Shown here piece after piece: positions 1 to 10,797 of a DNA stretch of 64,000 nt (position 1 is the stretch's first letter; each line of letters begins with the position of its first letter). A program made the translations under genes and the position numbers. The notes below the pieces were generated by a model that searched no databases, was not told the origin of the DNA, and worked only from the letters and a program-made list of their open reading frames with translations. Source of the stretch: Photobacterium sp. CCB-ST2H9 (lineage in GTDB: Bacteria; Pseudomonadota; Gammaproteobacteria; Enterobacterales; Vibrionaceae); the NCBI RefSeq assembly GCF_023151555.2, contig NZ_CP100425.1:62001-126000 (forward strand). The letters are read 5' to 3'.

Positions 1-1
1 G

Positions 2-2512
2 ATGATCCCACATTCGGCTTTACAGAATGTGGTTGCCTGGCATAACACGCATTTTGACATGACGGCAGCCGCCCGGATGCCATGGATTGCCGGGATCAGC
101 TTCGATGTGTCTCAGTGGGAAATTTGGTCGGCACTGACTTCCGGGACGACCCTGTTTATTCCGGAGCCAGCGATTCGTCAGCAGCCTGATCAGTTGTTGC
201 AGTTTTTCGCGGATCAGCAAATCACGCATGCTTTTGTGCCCACGGTCTATATCGAGGCGATCGTTTCGCAGCCTCAGCCAGAGCATCTGGTGCTGCGTTA
301 TCTGTTTACGGCCGGTGAAAAACTCAGTCCGGTGGATTTATCCGGGGTGAACTACACCCTGATTGATTATTACGGTCCGACAGAAGCGACAATTTTTGCA
401 ACCTGCCAGCAGGTGCCGTGCCGCAGTTTGCAACAGCCGGAGTCAATTGGCCGGCCGATCGCAGGCGCTGAAGTTTTCATTCTCGACACCGACCAACAGG
501 AAGTCAAAGCCGGTCAGTCGGGAGAGCTTTGCATTGCCGGTCCCGGTTTGGCGGCGGGTTACCTGAATGCCCCTGAACTGACCGCAGAGAAGTTTGTCCG
601 GCTGCCCCGGGTGTCCGATCAGCGGTTGTACCGCAGTGGCGACCGGGCACGCATGTTGCCGGATGGACGGATTCAGTATCTAGGCCGGCTGGATGATCAG
701 GTCAAAATCCGTGGCAACCGGATTGAACTGGGCGAGCTGGAAGGGGTGATTCAGGAGCTGGAGGATGTCAAACAGGCAGTTGCCCTAGTTGCCCATGCGG
801 ACAATCCAGCTCTGAAGAAAATCCTGGTGTTTCTGCTTGCCGACACTAAAGAGAGCTCGGCGCTGATTGCCTCGGTCCGGCAACAGATTGACAAGTCGCT
901 GCCTGAATATTTTCAGCCTGCCGCGATTGTACCGGTAATGCATTTCCCGTTGACTTCCAATGGCAAAATCGACAAGCAACAACTGCTGAATCAATACCTC
1001 GCACAATTGGAACAAGCAGAAGCTAACATGTCTCATCTGTCTGAGGCGGAGGCTCAGATTGCTGCGATCTGGTGCGAATTGCTTGGAAACCGGACGTTTT
1101 TGCCCGGCGATGCTTTTCTGGATGTCGGGGGCGACTCTTTACAGGCCGTGCAGCTGGCGATGCTGATCAGCAACCGACTGGGGGTTCAGACCTACGTCAG
1201 GGATATCTACGATTTTCCGACCTTACAGCAGCTGGCGCATGCTATGGCCCGCAGAGCAGGCGCCATACCATCGGAAGTGGACAGCGAGCCCGTCCGCGAA
1301 CTGCATCAGGACGTGAATTTGCCACCGGATGTGCAGATCAATCCGATGTTTGAGCTGAAGCAGATCATCGCACCTCAGAGCATCCTGCTGACCGGAGCGA
1401 CGGGTTTTGTCGGCTCTCATCTGCTGGCGGAATTGCTGCGAACGACCGCCAGTCAGATTGTCTGCCTGGTGCGGGCGACGTCCGCTGAAACTGCGATGGC
1501 CCGGCTGCTCTCTGTCCTGACGCAGTACCGGATCGAACTGACAGAACCACAGCGACGGCGGATTCAGGCTGTTGCGGGTGATCTGGCTGAACCTGATTTC
1601 TCAATGGACTCAGAGCAATATCAAGCCTTATGTCAGCAGGTGGATCTGGTGTATCACTCGGCCAGTGCCGTGAATTTCATCCAGCCGTATTCCTATATGA
1701 AGCATGACAATGTGCAGGGGCTGAAAGAAGTCATCCGGTTTGCATCGAGCGTAAGAACCAAGCCTCTGATCTTGCTGTCGACGGTTTCGGTTTACAGCTG
1801 GGGACACCTATTCACCGGCAAAACCGTGATGTATGAAGCGGATGACATCGACCAGAATCTGCCGGCAGTGGCGAAGGATATCGGTTATGTGCGCAGTAAA
1901 TGGGTGATGGAAAAGGTCGCGGATCTGGCCGCGGCACAGGGGCTGCCGTTAATGACCTTTCGGCTGGGTTATGCGACGACGCACAGCCAAACCGGGGTGA
2001 CTGCAGATTATCAGTGGTGGGGACGCTTGGTAAAAACCTGTCTGAAGACCGGTTGTGTGCCGGATTTGAGAGATTTTCATGAGGGCCTGACCACGGTGGA
2101 TTACATGACCGCTGTCATTGCACATATCAGCCGGAACCCGGAAGCACTGTCGCTGAAGTTTAATCTGGTTCATGAAGTAACGAACAACCTGAAGCTTCCG
2201 GAATTCTTCCGTCGTTTGGGGCAAGCCTGTGGCACCGATTTTCAGGTCTTGCCTTACCGGAGCTGGCTGGCGTTGTGGGAATCGGAACCTGGGATGCCGC
2301 TCTATCCGCTGCTCAGCATGTTCAAAGATCGGGTGTATCAGGGACAGTCGACGGTTGAGCTGTATCAGAAAACCTATCAGTGGGACTGCCGCAACGTGAA
2401 GCGTTTCCTGCAAGGCAGCCACATTCAGGAACCGGTTTTTAACCAGGCGTTGCTCAGGCGTTATCTGGAACAGTCGATCCGGGCAGAGACAGCAGACTTG
2501 TCTTTGGCGTAA
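2..2512 (+). CDS. NRPS module 3' part: adenylation - carrier - terminal reductase (5' truncated)
   Basis: This is the C-terminal part of a nonribosomal peptide synthetase or Lys2-like A-T-R enzyme. It activates an acid as an acyl-AMP, loads it on a phosphopantetheine arm and releases the product reductively with NAD(P)H as an aldehyde or alcohol. The reading frame enters at the window edge just after where adenylation core A3 should be. Visible motifs: A4 (FDVS, about residue 34), A5 (YYGPTE), A7 (YRSGDR), A8 (GRLDDQVKIRGNRIELGE) and A10 (NGKIDK). The carrier serine is S379 in DVGGDSLQ. The reductase domain has a Rossmann motif GATGFVG (465-471) and the SDR-type YVRSK. Hand alignment with GrsA gives binding-pocket residues D,V,W,F,F,A,Y,I,F, for which I cannot name a substrate. 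Any condensation domain lies outside the window. The first in-frame ATG is not the real start. Confidence 0.93.
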   Translation: MIPHSALQNVVAWHNTHFDMTAAARMPWIAGISFDVSQWEIWSALTSGTTLFIPEPAIRQQPDQLLQFFADQQITHAFVPTVYIEAIVSQPQPEHLVLRYLFTAGEKLSPVDLSGVNYTLIDYYGPTEATIFATCQQVPCRSLQQPESIGRPIAGAEVFILDTDQQEVKAGQSGELCIAGPGLAAGYLNAPELTAEKFVRLPRVSDQRLYRSGDRARMLPDGRIQYLGRLDDQVKIRGNRIELGELEGVIQELEDVKQAVALVAHADNPALKKILVFLLADTKESSALIASVRQQIDKSLPEYFQPAAIVPVMHFPLTSNGKIDKQQLLNQYLAQLEQAEANMSHLSEAEAQIAAIWCELLGNRTFLPGDAFLDVGGDSLQAVQLAMLISNRLGVQTYVRDIYDFPTLQQLAHAMARRAGAIPSEVDSEPVRELHQDVNLPPDVQINPMFELKQIIAPQSILLTGATGFVGSHLLAELLRTTASQIVCLVRATSAETAMARLLSVLTQYRIELTEPQRRRIQAVAGDLAEPDFSMDSEQYQALCQQVDLVYHSASAVNFIQPYSYMKHDNVQGLKEVIRFASSVRTKPLILLSTVSVYSWGHLFTGKTVMYEADDIDQNLPAVAKDIGYVRSKWVMEKVADLAAAQGLPLMTFRLGYATTHSQTGVTADYQWWGRLVKTCLKTGCVPDLRDFHEGLTTVDYMTAVIAHISRNPEALSLKFNLVHEVTNNLKLPEFFRRLGQACGTDFQVLPYRSWLALWESEPGMPLYPLLSMFKDRVYQGQSTVELYQKTYQWDCRNVKRFLQGSHIQEPVFNQALLRRYLEQSIRAETADLSLA

Positions 2513-2604
2513 TGTCAGCTTTGTACGTCCGTTCAGACATATTTGATGACAATTGAGAGATGGCCGAGATGAATGAGCCGATGAAGGTGTGAACGCAGGC
2601 CAGT

Positions 2605-2645
2605 AAAAAAGCTATACACCAAGGACAGTGTATAGCTTTCTTTTT
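2605..2645. terminator. Bidirectional terminator between NRPS and gor
   Basis: An 11-bp stem (2609-2619 with 2628-2638) is flanked by an A-run on its left and a T-rich run on its right. It can therefore stop both the NRPS transcript and the convergent gor transcript. Confidence 0.8.
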
Positions 2646-2676
2646 ATTTTCAGGCTTAAGTTGCTGGAAGCGCCTA

Positions 2677-4032
2677 TTAACGCATGGTCACAAACTCTTC
2701 CGAGCCGGTTGGGTGGATGGCAACCACGCTGTCGAAGTCGGCTTTGGTTGCGCCCATCTTCATGGCGACGCCGAAGCCCTGGATCATTTCATCGACGGTA
2801 TAGCCGATGCCGTGCAGGCCGACCACGGTTTCTTCCGGACCGGCGCACACCAGTTTCATCTTACATGGTTGGCGGTTGCTGGTAACGGCGGTGTACATGG
2901 CGGTGAAACCGGATTTGTACACTTTCACGTTGTCTTCGCCGTACTGAGCGATGGCTTCCGGCTCGGTCAGGCCGATGGTGCCGATTGGCGGGTGACTGAA
3001 CACCACGGTTGGCACCAGCTTGTAATCCATCTTGGCGTCCGGCTTGTTGTTAAACAGTCGCTCAGACAGCTGACGGCCTGCTTTGACAGCCACCGGCGTC
3101 AGCTCGATACCGCCTTCCATGATGTCGCCCACGCAGTAGATGCCCGGCACGTTGGTCTGCTGGTATTCGTCAACCTTGATGTAGCCTTTGTCAGTGGTTG
3201 CAACGCCGGTCGCTTCCAGATTGATTTTGTGGGTAACCGGGTTACGGCCGATGGCCCAGATCAGCAGGTCGGTGTTATGAGACTCGCCGTTTTCGAAGTG
3301 CAGGGTGATGCTGCCGTCGGCTTCTTTCACTACTTCTTTTGGCACAGAATGGGTGTGCAGCGTCGGGCCTTCATTGTTCATCACTTCCACCAGCGTTTCG
3401 ACAATCATCGGGTCGAAGCTGCGCAGCGGCGATTCTTTACGGACGAACAGGTGGGTGTCGGTGCCCAGCGCATGCAGCACACCGGCGATCTCAACGGCAA
3501 TGTAGCCAGCACCGATCACGGCGGTACGTTTTGGCTGTGCGTTCAGCTCGAAGAAACCGTTGGAATCGATGCCGTGCTCGGCGCCCGGAATGTTCGGAAT
3601 AGTCGGCTCACCGCCCACGGCGATCAGGATGTGGTCGGCGGTATACTGCTGACCGTTCACTTCGACGGTTTTGGCATCAACGAACTTGGCAAAGCCGTGA
3701 ATGACTTCAATTTTGTTATTGCCCAGGACGTTTTCATACGCCTGGTGGATACGGCCGATGTAGGCTTCCCGGCTTTCAACCAGGGTAGACCAGTTGAAGT
3801 TTTTCACTTCCACATCAAAGCCGTAGTCTTTGGCATACAGATGCATGGCTTCTGCAATCTGAGCGCCGTGCCACATCACTTTTTTCGGCACACAGCCGAC
3901 GTTGACACAGGTCCCGCCCAGGGCTTTGGCTTCAATCAGCGCGACTTTCGCGCCGTACATTGCTGCGCGGTTTGCCGATGCAATCCCGCCGCTGCCGCCG
4001 CCAATACAGATGTAATCAAAATGCGTTGCCAT
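2677..4032 (-). CDS. gor: Glutathione reductase
   Basis: Cytosolic FAD flavoenzyme reducing glutathione disulfide with NADPH. At 451 aa it has the family's usual length. The N-terminus has the FAD-binding GGGSGG motif. The redox-active disulfide is in [13 protein letters not shown] (about residues 39-51). A second dinucleotide motif, GAGYIA, lies near residue 174. The C-terminal HPTGSEE carries the histidine that, in the dimer, completes the partner's active site. The gene is followed on the same strand by rlmJ upstream and prlC divergently, the same gor-rlmJ-prlC neighbourhood as in E. coli. The ATG at 4030-4032 is the natural start. Confidence 0.97.
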   Translation of the reverse strand: MATHFDYICIGGGSGGIASANRAAMYGAKVALIEAKALGGTCVNVGCVPKKVMWHGAQIAEAMHLYAKDYGFDVEVKNFNWSTLVESREAYIGRIHQAYENVLGNNKIEVIHGFAKFVDAKTVEVNGQQYTADHILIAVGGEPTIPNIPGAEHGIDSNGFFELNAQPKRTAVIGAGYIAVEIAGVLHALGTDTHLFVRKESPLRSFDPMIVETLVEVMNNEGPTLHTHSVPKEVVKEADGSITLHFENGESHNTDLLIWAIGRNPVTHKINLEATGVATTDKGYIKVDEYQQTNVPGIYCVGDIMEGGIELTPVAVKAGRQLSERLFNNKPDAKMDYKLVPTVVFSHPPIGTIGLTEPEAIAQYGEDNVKVYKSGFTAMYTAVTSNRQPCKMKLVCAGPEETVVGLHGIGYTVDEMIQGFGVAMKMGATKADFDSVVAIHPTGSEEFVTMR

Positions 4033-4146
4033 GACTTTTCTCTCTATGCTGTGGAATCTTAGCTGGCGGACAGTGTATACCTAAGTCACCGTCAGATGCT
4101 AGGTGCGGCGAAATGGACGCCTGGGATGTGCTTTCAGGGAAAGGAG

Positions 4147-4179
4147 ACCGGTGACCGGATAGTGCGGTTGGTCACCGGT
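4147..4179. terminator. Perfect 10-bp inverted repeat 3' of rlmJ
   Basis: ACCGGTGACC (4147-4156) pairs with GGTCACCGGT (4170-4179) across a 13-nt loop, just downstream of rlmJ and upstream of gor. The following pyrimidine tract on the minus strand is weak (CTCCTTTCC). It may be a poor terminator or a protein-binding palindrome. Confidence 0.4.
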
Positions 4180-4196
4180 TGGTGTGTGATTGCCGA

Positions 4197-5036
4197 TTAC
4201 TCCGGCACCACCCAGCGCAGGGTGGTGTGGCCGCGCGTCGGGGCAATCACGGATTGCAGCCAAGGCAGCAGGGTTTCCATCTGGCTTTCCAGCTTCCAGG
4301 GCGGGTTGATGACAATCATGCCTGAGGCGGTCATGCCGCGCTCTTCGGTATCTGGCTCAACACCCAGCTCGATTTGCAGGATTTTGCGAATCCCGAGTGC
4401 TTCCAGCCCTTCCAGCATGGCGTCGATGTTGCTGCGGTAAACCACCGGATACCAGATGGCATAGGTGCCGTTTGCCCAGCGTTTGACACTTTCGTCAATG
4501 GCTTTCACCACGTCCATGTACTCGTGTTTGAGCTCATACGGCGGGTCGATCAGCACCAGTCCGCGACGTTCTTTCGGTGGCAGGCTGGCTTTCAGGCGGG
4601 CAAAGCCGTCTTCTTTATAAATGCGGACCTGACGGTCGCCGCGGAATTCCTGCAACAGCAACGGAAAATCGGTCGGGTGCAGCTCAGTCAGTACCATGCG
4701 GTCCTGCTCGCGGATTTGTGCCCGGGCCACTTTCGGTGAACCCGGATAGTATCGCAGGGATTCACCTTGATTTAGGACCCGGATTGCATCCAGATAAGAA
4801 GCCAGCTCGGCGGGCAGGTCGTCGCGCTGCCACAGGCGGGCAATGCCCTGCAGGAACTCACCGGTTTTCTCGCTGCGCTCGTCCTGCAGATCATAGCGGC
4901 CGACCCCTGAATGGGTGTCGTGATAGACAAAGGCTTTGTCCTTTTGCTTGAGGGCATCAAGGATCAGGCTCTGGACGATGTGCTTGAGCACGTCGGCATG
5001 GTTGCCAGCGTGGAAACTGTGGCGATAACTCAGCAT
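4197..5036 (-). CDS. rlmJ: 23S rRNA (adenine(2030)-N6)-methyltransferase
   Basis: SAM-dependent enzyme that methylates A2030 of 23S rRNA. The 279-aa protein begins MLSYRHSFHAGNHADVLKH, the conserved RlmJ N-terminus. It has the N6-adenine methylase catalytic motif DPPY (in VLIDPPYE, about residue 164). It is divergent from prlC with a 192-bp spacer, as in E. coli (formerly yhiR). Nothing unusual is seen in the sequence. Confidence 0.95.
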   Translation of the reverse strand: MLSYRHSFHAGNHADVLKHIVQSLILDALKQKDKAFVYHDTHSGVGRYDLQDERSEKTGEFLQGIARLWQRDDLPAELASYLDAIRVLNQGESLRYYPGSPKVARAQIREQDRMVLTELHPTDFPLLLQEFRGDRQVRIYKEDGFARLKASLPPKERRGLVLIDPPYELKHEYMDVVKAIDESVKRWANGTYAIWYPVVYRSNIDAMLEGLEALGIRKILQIELGVEPDTEERGMTASGMIVINPPWKLESQMETLLPWLQSVIAPTRGHTTLRWVVPE

Positions 5037-5228
5037 GGGTCACTCTGTGATAGTCGGTGAAGGGCGCTATTATCGCCGAATCAGTCGGAATATCCAGCGT
5101 GTATGTGGCCTGTTCACAAAGCTTGCCACTAAAATAGAGGATGCAGCCCGCCAAAATTGCGCTAAGGGATTGAAAAAGGCGTCGTTCAGACGCATTTATT
5201 CTGGAATCACTTCAAAAAGGATACGCTG

Positions 5229-7271
5229 ATGTCGAACCCACTACTGACCATGACGGATCTGCCGCCGTTTTCACAAATCAAACCCGAACACATCTTTCCT
5301 GCCGTTGAGCAGGCCATCAAAGACTGCCGGGCCAAGGTAGAAGAAGTTCTGGCCAGCGGTGAGACGCCGAGCTGGGACAGCATCTGTGCGCCACTGGCGG
5401 AGGCGGATGATCGCCTGGGCCGTATTTGGTCGCCGGTCGGTCACCTCAACGGGGTGAAGAACAGCCCGGAACTGCGTGAAGCCTATGAAAGCTGCCTGCC
5501 GATGCTGTCGGAATACAGCACCTGGCTGGGACAGCACAAAGGTCTGTATGAAGCTTATAAAAGCATTCGTCAGAGCGAGTCATTTGCTGAACTGTCGAAA
5601 GCAAGACAAAAAGCGATCACGGATGCACTGAAAGAATTTGAGCTGTCGGGCATTGGCCTGCCTGCGGCAGAACAGCATCGCTATGGTGAAATCAGCAAGC
5701 GACTGTCTGAGTTGTCCTCGACTTTCAGCAACAATGTGCTGGATGCGACCATGGGATGGACCAAGCTGGTCAAAGATGAAAAAGAGTTAGCCGGGATGCC
5801 TGAGTCAGCCTTGCAGGCCGCTGCAGCTGCGGCGGAAGCCAAAGGTGAAACCGGTTATCTGCTGACACTGGAGATCCCGTCTTACCTGCCGGTGATGACT
5901 TACGGAGACAACCGCGAACTGCGTCGCGAGATGTATGAAGCATTCGTCACCCGTGCTTCAGATCGGGGTCCGAACGCCGGTCAGTGGGACAACAGCGAGA
6001 TCATCGCAGAGAAACTCAAGCTCAGCCATGAACTGGCACGCCTGCTGGGTTTCAATACCTACAGTGAAAAATCACTGGCGACCAAGATGGCCGAATCGAC
6101 CGAGCAGGTGCTGGGCTTTCTGAACGATCTGGCTGCCCGTGCGAAACCTCAGGGGGAGCGGGAAGTGGCTGAGCTGCGTGATTTTGCCCGGGAGGAATTC
6201 GGCGCAGAAGAACTGGCGCCGTGGGATATTGCTTACTATGCCGAAAAACTGAAGCAGCATCGTTACAGTATTTCTGATGAGCAGCTGCGTCCTTATTTCC
6301 CGGAACACAAAGTGGTGTCCGGACTGTTCGAAGTGCTCAAGCGTGTCTTCGGCATGACCGTGACTGAGCGTGAAGGCGTGGATGTCTGGGACCCGAGCGT
6401 ACGTTTCTACGATATCTTTGATGCCAGCGGCGAGCTGCGCGGCAGCTTCTATCTGGATCTCTACGCCCGAGAGCACAAGCGCGGCGGAGCCTGGATGGAT
6501 GAGTGCATCGTGCGCCGTGTGCGTGAGGACGGCAGCCTGCAGCGTCCGGTGGCTTACCTGACCTGCAACTTTAACAAGCCGATCGGTGATAAACCGGCGC
6601 TGTTTACCCATGATGAGGTGGTGACTCTGTTCCATGAAACCGGCCACGGCATTCATCATATGCTGACGAAGGTGAATGAATCAGCAGTCTCCGGCATCAA
6701 TGGCGTGCCTTGGGATGCGGTTGAGCTGCCAAGCCAGTTCCTGGAAAACTGGTGCTGGGAAGAAGAGGCGCTGGCCTTCATTTCCGGTCACTATCAAACC
6801 GGAGAGCCACTGCCGTCTGAACTGCTGGAAAAAATGCTGGCAGCCAAGAACTTCCAGTCGGCGATGGGCATGCTGCGTCAGCTGGAATTCGGCCTGTTCG
6901 ATTTCAGTCTGTACACTAATTACGATCCGGAAATCGGCGCACAGGTGCTGGATACGCTGGCGTCTATCAAGCAGAAGGTCTCTGTGGTGCCGAGTCCGGA
7001 ATGGGGACGTTTCCCGCACAGCTTCAGCCACATTTTTGCCGGGGGCTACAGTGCCGGTTACTACAGCTACCTGTGGGCTGAAGTGTTGTCGTCTGATGCC
7101 TATTCCCGCTTCGAGGAAGAAGGGATCTTCAATGCGCAGACCGGCGCAGACTTCCTGGACTGCGTGCTGGAACGCGGCGGCAGTGAAGAGCCGATGGATC
7201 TGTTCAAACGCTTCCGCGGCCGGGAGCCGAAAATTGATGCATTACTGCGTCACAGCGGTATTACTGGTTAA
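5229..7271 (+). CDS. prlC: Oligopeptidase A (M3 metallopeptidase)
   Basis: Cytosolic zinc oligopeptidase that degrades short peptides, including cleaved signal peptides. It is 680 aa, as usual for the family. The M3 zinc motif HETGH (in LFHETGHGIHH, about residue 470) and the downstream glutamate helix (ELPSQFLENW) are both present. The ATG at 5229 follows a purine-rich AAAAGGAT ribosome-binding site at about 5216-5222. The gene sits divergent from rlmJ and convergent with gppA. Confidence 0.96.
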   Translation: MSNPLLTMTDLPPFSQIKPEHIFPAVEQAIKDCRAKVEEVLASGETPSWDSICAPLAEADDRLGRIWSPVGHLNGVKNSPELREAYESCLPMLSEYSTWLGQHKGLYEAYKSIRQSESFAELSKARQKAITDALKEFELSGIGLPAAEQHRYGEISKRLSELSSTFSNNVLDATMGWTKLVKDEKELAGMPESALQAAAAAAEAKGETGYLLTLEIPSYLPVMTYGDNRELRREMYEAFVTRASDRGPNAGQWDNSEIIAEKLKLSHELARLLGFNTYSEKSLATKMAESTEQVLGFLNDLAARAKPQGEREVAELRDFAREEFGAEELAPWDIAYYAEKLKQHRYSISDEQLRPYFPEHKVVSGLFEVLKRVFGMTVTEREGVDVWDPSVRFYDIFDASGELRGSFYLDLYAREHKRGGAWMDECIVRRVREDGSLQRPVAYLTCNFNKPIGDKPALFTHDEVVTLFHETGHGIHHMLTKVNESAVSGINGVPWDAVELPSQFLENWCWEEEALAFISGHYQTGEPLPSELLEKMLAAKNFQSAMGMLRQLEFGLFDFSLYTNYDPEIGAQVLDTLASIKQKVSVVPSPEWGRFPHSFSHIFAGGYSAGYYSYLWAEVLSSDAYSRFEEEGIFNAQTGADFLDCVLERGGSEEPMDLFKRFRGREPKIDALLRHSGITG

Positions 7272-7291
7272 GCACTGCTGTGCTGAAACTG

Positions 7292-7317
7292 AAAAGGCTC
7301 CCTCGGGAGCCTTTTTT
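7292..7317. terminator. Terminator between prlC and gppA
   Basis: Stem AAAAGGCTCCC with GGGAGCCTTTTTT and a 2-nt loop, starting about 20 nt after the prlC stop. The flanking A and T runs allow it to act in both directions between the convergent genes. Confidence 0.85.
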
Positions 7318-7339
7318 CATGTGAGTCAGACGATGTTGA

Positions 7340-8836
7340 TCAACTGGTCTGACTGATGTGCAGCGGCCAGCCCAGATCGGTCTGGCGGTGTGCTTCCTGA
7401 TGCAATTCAGCATCGGTCAGCGGGTTGGCTGCCAGCCAGCTTTGCGGTAATTCCAGAGTGAGCTGACTGTCGTCAACAGACAGACGGGCCGGTGGTTGGT
7501 GCTGACTGTCGCGGCGGTGGCAGAGGATCACGGCCAGCCGCAGCAGGCGCAGGATCCGGACTGCATTCGCGGCCGGCAGGGCATGTTGCTCCGGCAGGCT
7601 GGTCAGGTTGTCGCGGTAACGGCGCAGCATTTCCCCCAGCAGGTGTTTCTGGGCGCGGGTAAAACCCGGCAGATCCAGATGCTGAATCAGGTAGGCGGCG
7701 TGGTCGCCGCTTTGCTTGAAGCCAATCCCGGTGCCGATTTCGTGCAGCATGGCACTGGCATGGAGCAGCGAGCGGGTCTGGGCATCGGTTTGCCACAGAG
7801 GCTGGCAGTCATCCAGCAGGGTCATGGCTGTTTCTGCCACCGTGGCGGCATGTTCGGCATCAATCTGGAAACGATACTGAAGACTGCTTAGCGTTCGGGT
7901 ACGCACGTCATCATGGCGCATCTGCCGGCTCATCATGTCGTATACCATACCTTCGCGCAGGGCACCGCCAGCCAGTGTCATGGTCTGGATTTCCAGGGTT
8001 TCAAACAGGGCGATCAGAATGGAAAGACCACTCGGAAAGACCAGTGCACGCTCGAGCGTCAGACCTTCAATATCCAGATCTTCCAGGCGCTCGTACTGCA
8101 TCGCCTGACGCTGCAGTCTTTTCAGTTTGGACAGCGTAATCAGCTCGTCCATACCCTGAGCAACCATGATTTCCTGGAGTGCCTGTACGGTGCCGCTGGC
8201 ACCGACACAATGATCCCAGCTCAGGTCACGGTAAGGCTCGACGATGGGCGCGATCGCTTCTTTGGCTGCCTGAATTGCGGCACTGAAGTTTTCGGTCGTC
8301 AGGTGGCGGTCTTTGAAATAGCCTTCCAGCCAGGTGACACAGCCGATCTTCAGGCTGGTGAGCGCCCGGGCTTCAAAACCTTCGCCGATAATGACTTCGG
8401 TACTGGCGCCACCGATGTCGACCACCAGTCGCTTACCCAGTCCGCCGGATGTATGTGCGACACCCTGATAGATGATGCGGGCTTCCTCTTCTCCCGGAAT
8501 GATGTCGATCGGATGATTGAGGATAGCCGTAGCTCTGGAAAGAAAGTCGTCAGCATTCACAGCTGTGCGCAGCGCAGCCGTGCCTACAATCCGGATCCGC
8601 TCGGCCGGGATATCCTGCAGGCGTTCAGCAAAAAGTGACAGGCACTCCCAGCCGCGCTGCATGGCTTCCTGACTCAGTTCATTCTGGCTGTTCAGGCCAG
8701 CTGCCAGGCGGACTTTGCGTTTGATTTTCGCCAGAGTATGCACACTGCCGGCCACTTCACGCACGATCCACATATGGAAACTGTTAGAGCCCAGATCGAT
8801 GGCTGCATACAGTGGGGATACGACACAACTTTCCAT
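7340..8836 (-). CDS. gppA: Guanosine-pentaphosphatase / exopolyphosphatase family protein
   Basis: Ppx/GppA-family phosphatase of the ASKHA fold. The expected role is converting pppGpp to ppGpp, possibly with polyphosphatase activity, in stringent-response control. At 498 aa it is close to GppA length. Phosphate-binding motifs are visible: [13 protein letters not shown] near the N-terminus, [11 protein letters not shown], and [10 protein letters not shown] around residue 140. I chose gppA over ppx because it lies 14 bp downstream of rhlB in the same operon, the E. coli rhlB-gppA arrangement. Family assignment is firm; the exact substrate preference is inferred from synteny. Confidence 0.9.
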   Translation of the reverse strand: MESCVVSPLYAAIDLGSNSFHMWIVREVAGSVHTLAKIKRKVRLAAGLNSQNELSQEAMQRGWECLSLFAERLQDIPAERIRIVGTAALRTAVNADDFLSRATAILNHPIDIIPGEEEARIIYQGVAHTSGGLGKRLVVDIGGASTEVIIGEGFEARALTSLKIGCVTWLEGYFKDRHLTTENFSAAIQAAKEAIAPIVEPYRDLSWDHCVGASGTVQALQEIMVAQGMDELITLSKLKRLQRQAMQYERLEDLDIEGLTLERALVFPSGLSILIALFETLEIQTMTLAGGALREGMVYDMMSRQMRHDDVRTRTLSSLQYRFQIDAEHAATVAETAMTLLDDCQPLWQTDAQTRSLLHASAMLHEIGTGIGFKQSGDHAAYLIQHLDLPGFTRAQKHLLGEMLRRYRDNLTSLPEQHALPAANAVRILRLLRLAVILCHRRDSQHQPPARLSVDDSQLTLELPQSWLAANPLTDAELHQEAHRQTDLGWPLHISQTS

Positions 8837-8850
8837 AGCGTCTTCTTCAG

Positions 8851-10155
8851 TTACTGCGTTTTCTGTGGAGAACGGCGGCGGCTCCGCTGACGTCCCTGTT
8901 GTCCTTGACCCTGACGGGATCCACTGCTGCGACGGCTGCCCTGACGCGGTGCGCGCTGAACTTTGACCGGCGGCGGCAGGTCTTCCAGCATTGCACTTGG
9001 GTCGTAATTCGAACGTGGAATGGTATGCTCGATATAAGTTTCAATCGCGAGCAGATTATGCGAATAGGCTTCACAGGCAAAGCTGATGGAATGACCACTG
9101 GCTCCTGCACGGCCCGTCCGGCCAATCCGGTGTACGTAGTCTTCGGCATCGTCAGGCAGATCGTAGTTGAACACATGCGTTACCTGAGGAATATGCAGAC
9201 CTCGTGCAGCCACATCAGTCGCCACCAGAATGTCGACCTCGCCCTGGGTAAACTGTTCCAGAATGCGCACGCGTTTTTTCTGCGGCACGTCGCCGGTCAG
9301 CAGTCCGACGCGGTGATTATCGGCTTCCAGGTGTGCCCAGATGTTTTCACAGCTGTGCTTGGTGTTGGCAAAAATAATTGCACGATCCGGCCAGTCTTCT
9401 TCAATCAGCGTCTGCAGCAGGGGCATTTTGTCCTGATTTGACGGATAGAACAGTTCTTCCTGAATGCGGTGACCGGTTTTTTGATCCGGCTCAACGACAA
9501 CGTTTTCCGGGGTGTTCATGTGCTCGAACGCCAGCTCTTTCACCCGGTAAGACAGCGTTGCTGAGAACAGCATGTTCCGGCGTGCTTTCGGGTTTGGCAT
9601 CTGGCGGAACAGGAAGCGGATATCTTTGATAAAGCCCAGATCGAACATCCGGTCGGCTTCATCCAGAACCACCACTTGAATGCCTTTCAGGTCAATCACG
9701 CGCTGTTTGAAAAAGTCGATGATCCGGCCGCAGGTGCCGATCAGAATGTCGACGCCGTTTTCCAGATGCTGTTTCTGTTTTTCATACGCTTCGCCACCGT
9801 AAGCCAGACCTGCGGTCAGGCCGGTGCTATTTAGCAGTGGCGCAGCATCGTTGTATATCTGAATTGCCAGTTCCCGTGTAGGTGCCATAATGATTGCACG
9901 GGGCTGATTGGTCTTTCTCTCCTCAGGTGCTGGCGTCAGCATCAGATGGTTAAAGGTGGCCGTCAGGAAAGCCAGGGTCTTGCCAGTCCCTGTCTGCGCC
10001 TGACCGGCAATGTCACGGCCGGAGAGCACTACCGGCAATGCCTGGGCCTGGATTGGGGTACAATAATGGAACCCTTTCTCTTCCAGCCCTTGTAAAACCT
10101 GAGGGTGTAGCCCCAGGTCGGCAAATTTTTGCTCTGTGATATGAGTCGTCTTCAT
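8851..10155 (-). CDS. rhlB: ATP-dependent RNA helicase RhlB
   Basis: DEAD-box RNA helicase, a component of the RNase E degradosome in E. coli. Motifs in order: Q motif region ([13 protein letters not shown]...PIQAQALP), Walker A AQTGTGKT (about residues 53-60), DEAD in [14 protein letters not shown] (FSATLS), and [10 protein letters not shown]. The roughly 45-residue C-terminal tail is rich in R, S, Q and G and should be a disordered RNA-binding extension. Length 434 aa is typical. It is divergent from trxA and heads an operon with gppA. Confidence 0.96.
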   Translation of the reverse strand: MKTTHITEQKFADLGLHPQVLQGLEEKGFHYCTPIQAQALPVVLSGRDIAGQAQTGTGKTLAFLTATFNHLMLTPAPEERKTNQPRAIIMAPTRELAIQIYNDAAPLLNSTGLTAGLAYGGEAYEKQKQHLENGVDILIGTCGRIIDFFKQRVIDLKGIQVVVLDEADRMFDLGFIKDIRFLFRQMPNPKARRNMLFSATLSYRVKELAFEHMNTPENVVVEPDQKTGHRIQEELFYPSNQDKMPLLQTLIEEDWPDRAIIFANTKHSCENIWAHLEADNHRVGLLTGDVPQKKRVRILEQFTQGEVDILVATDVAARGLHIPQVTHVFNYDLPDDAEDYVHRIGRTGRAGASGHSISFACEAYSHNLLAIETYIEHTIPRSNYDPSAMLEDLPPPVKVQRAPRQGSRRSSGSRQGQGQQGRQRSRRRSPQKTQ

Positions 10156-10268
10156 TCGTATAGAATATCAGCTTAGGGTTGCAATACGAAACGTATTCAA
10201 TTCAAATAGGGCATCGATTTGCTGGTTAAAATAGAATCAGCGTTGAAAATCAACCATTGGAGTGGAAG

Positions 10269-10595
10269 ATGAGCGACAAGATTGTGCAGCTGACAGACGC
10301 AAGTTTTGATAACGATGTGATTAACGCTGCAGGCCCTGTTTTAGTCGATTTTTGGGCCGAGTGGTGCGGACCATGTAAGATGATCGCGCCTATTCTTGAC
10401 GAAATCGCAGAAGAATACGAAGGCAAACTGACGATTGGTAAGCTGAACATTGATCACAATGCTGCGACGCCACCGAAGTTCGGTATCCGCGGTATTCCGA
10501 CCCTGCTGCTGTTCAAGGACGGCGCAGTGGCAGCGACCAAAGTGGGCGCGCTGTCTAAGACGCAATTGAAAGAGTTTCTGGACGCTAATCTGTAA
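10269..10595 (+). CDS. trxA: Thioredoxin 1
   Basis: Cytosolic thiol-disulfide oxidoreductase of 108 aa with active site WCGPC (about residues 32-36) and the conserved cis-proline segment RGIPT. I start at ATG 10269, which gives the standard [11 protein letters not shown]-terminus and follows a GGAGTGGAAG ribosome-binding site. An in-frame TTG 12 nt earlier would add residues absent from the family. It lies between divergent rhlB and co-oriented rho, as in E. coli. Confidence 0.97.
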   Translation: MSDKIVQLTDASFDNDVINAAGPVLVDFWAEWCGPCKMIAPILDEIAEEYEGKLTIGKLNIDHNAATPPKFGIRGIPTLLLFKDGAVAATKVGALSKTQLKEFLDANL

Positions 10596-10615
10596 TTAGC
10601 AGAATTGAGACCTGT

Positions 10616-10645
10616 GCCGCGTACAATACTTTATTGTGCGCGGTG
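10616..10645 (+). promoter_or_regulatory. Hairpin in the trxA-rho intergenic leader
   Basis: CCGCGTACAAT and ATTGTGCGCGG form an imperfect stem about 20 nt past the trxA stop, followed by GACTTTTC. It is either a weak trxA terminator or part of the roughly 200-nt rho leader (10596-10797). Rho is autoregulated in E. coli through its leader. I see no convincing conserved leader peptide here. Confidence 0.4.
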
Positions 10646-10797
10646 ACTTTTCAGCGTACTAGACGGACGCTGGCTTTAGTGCTAAGTTATTGCACGTAAA
10701 TTATACGACAGTTCATTTCTTGACCAGCCCCATTGGTCAAAGCTTTTCTCAATTAACCTATAGAACCCCTAATTTGACTGACAAGAAACCCACCACT

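Noticed and set aside
2713..4062. Long plus-strand reading frame of 449 codons
   Set aside because: It is antisense to gor, histidine/phenylalanine-rich and without family features: a shadow of the codon bias of gor.
7913..8638. 241-aa frame antisense to gppA
   Set aside because: Shadow of the well-supported gppA gene.
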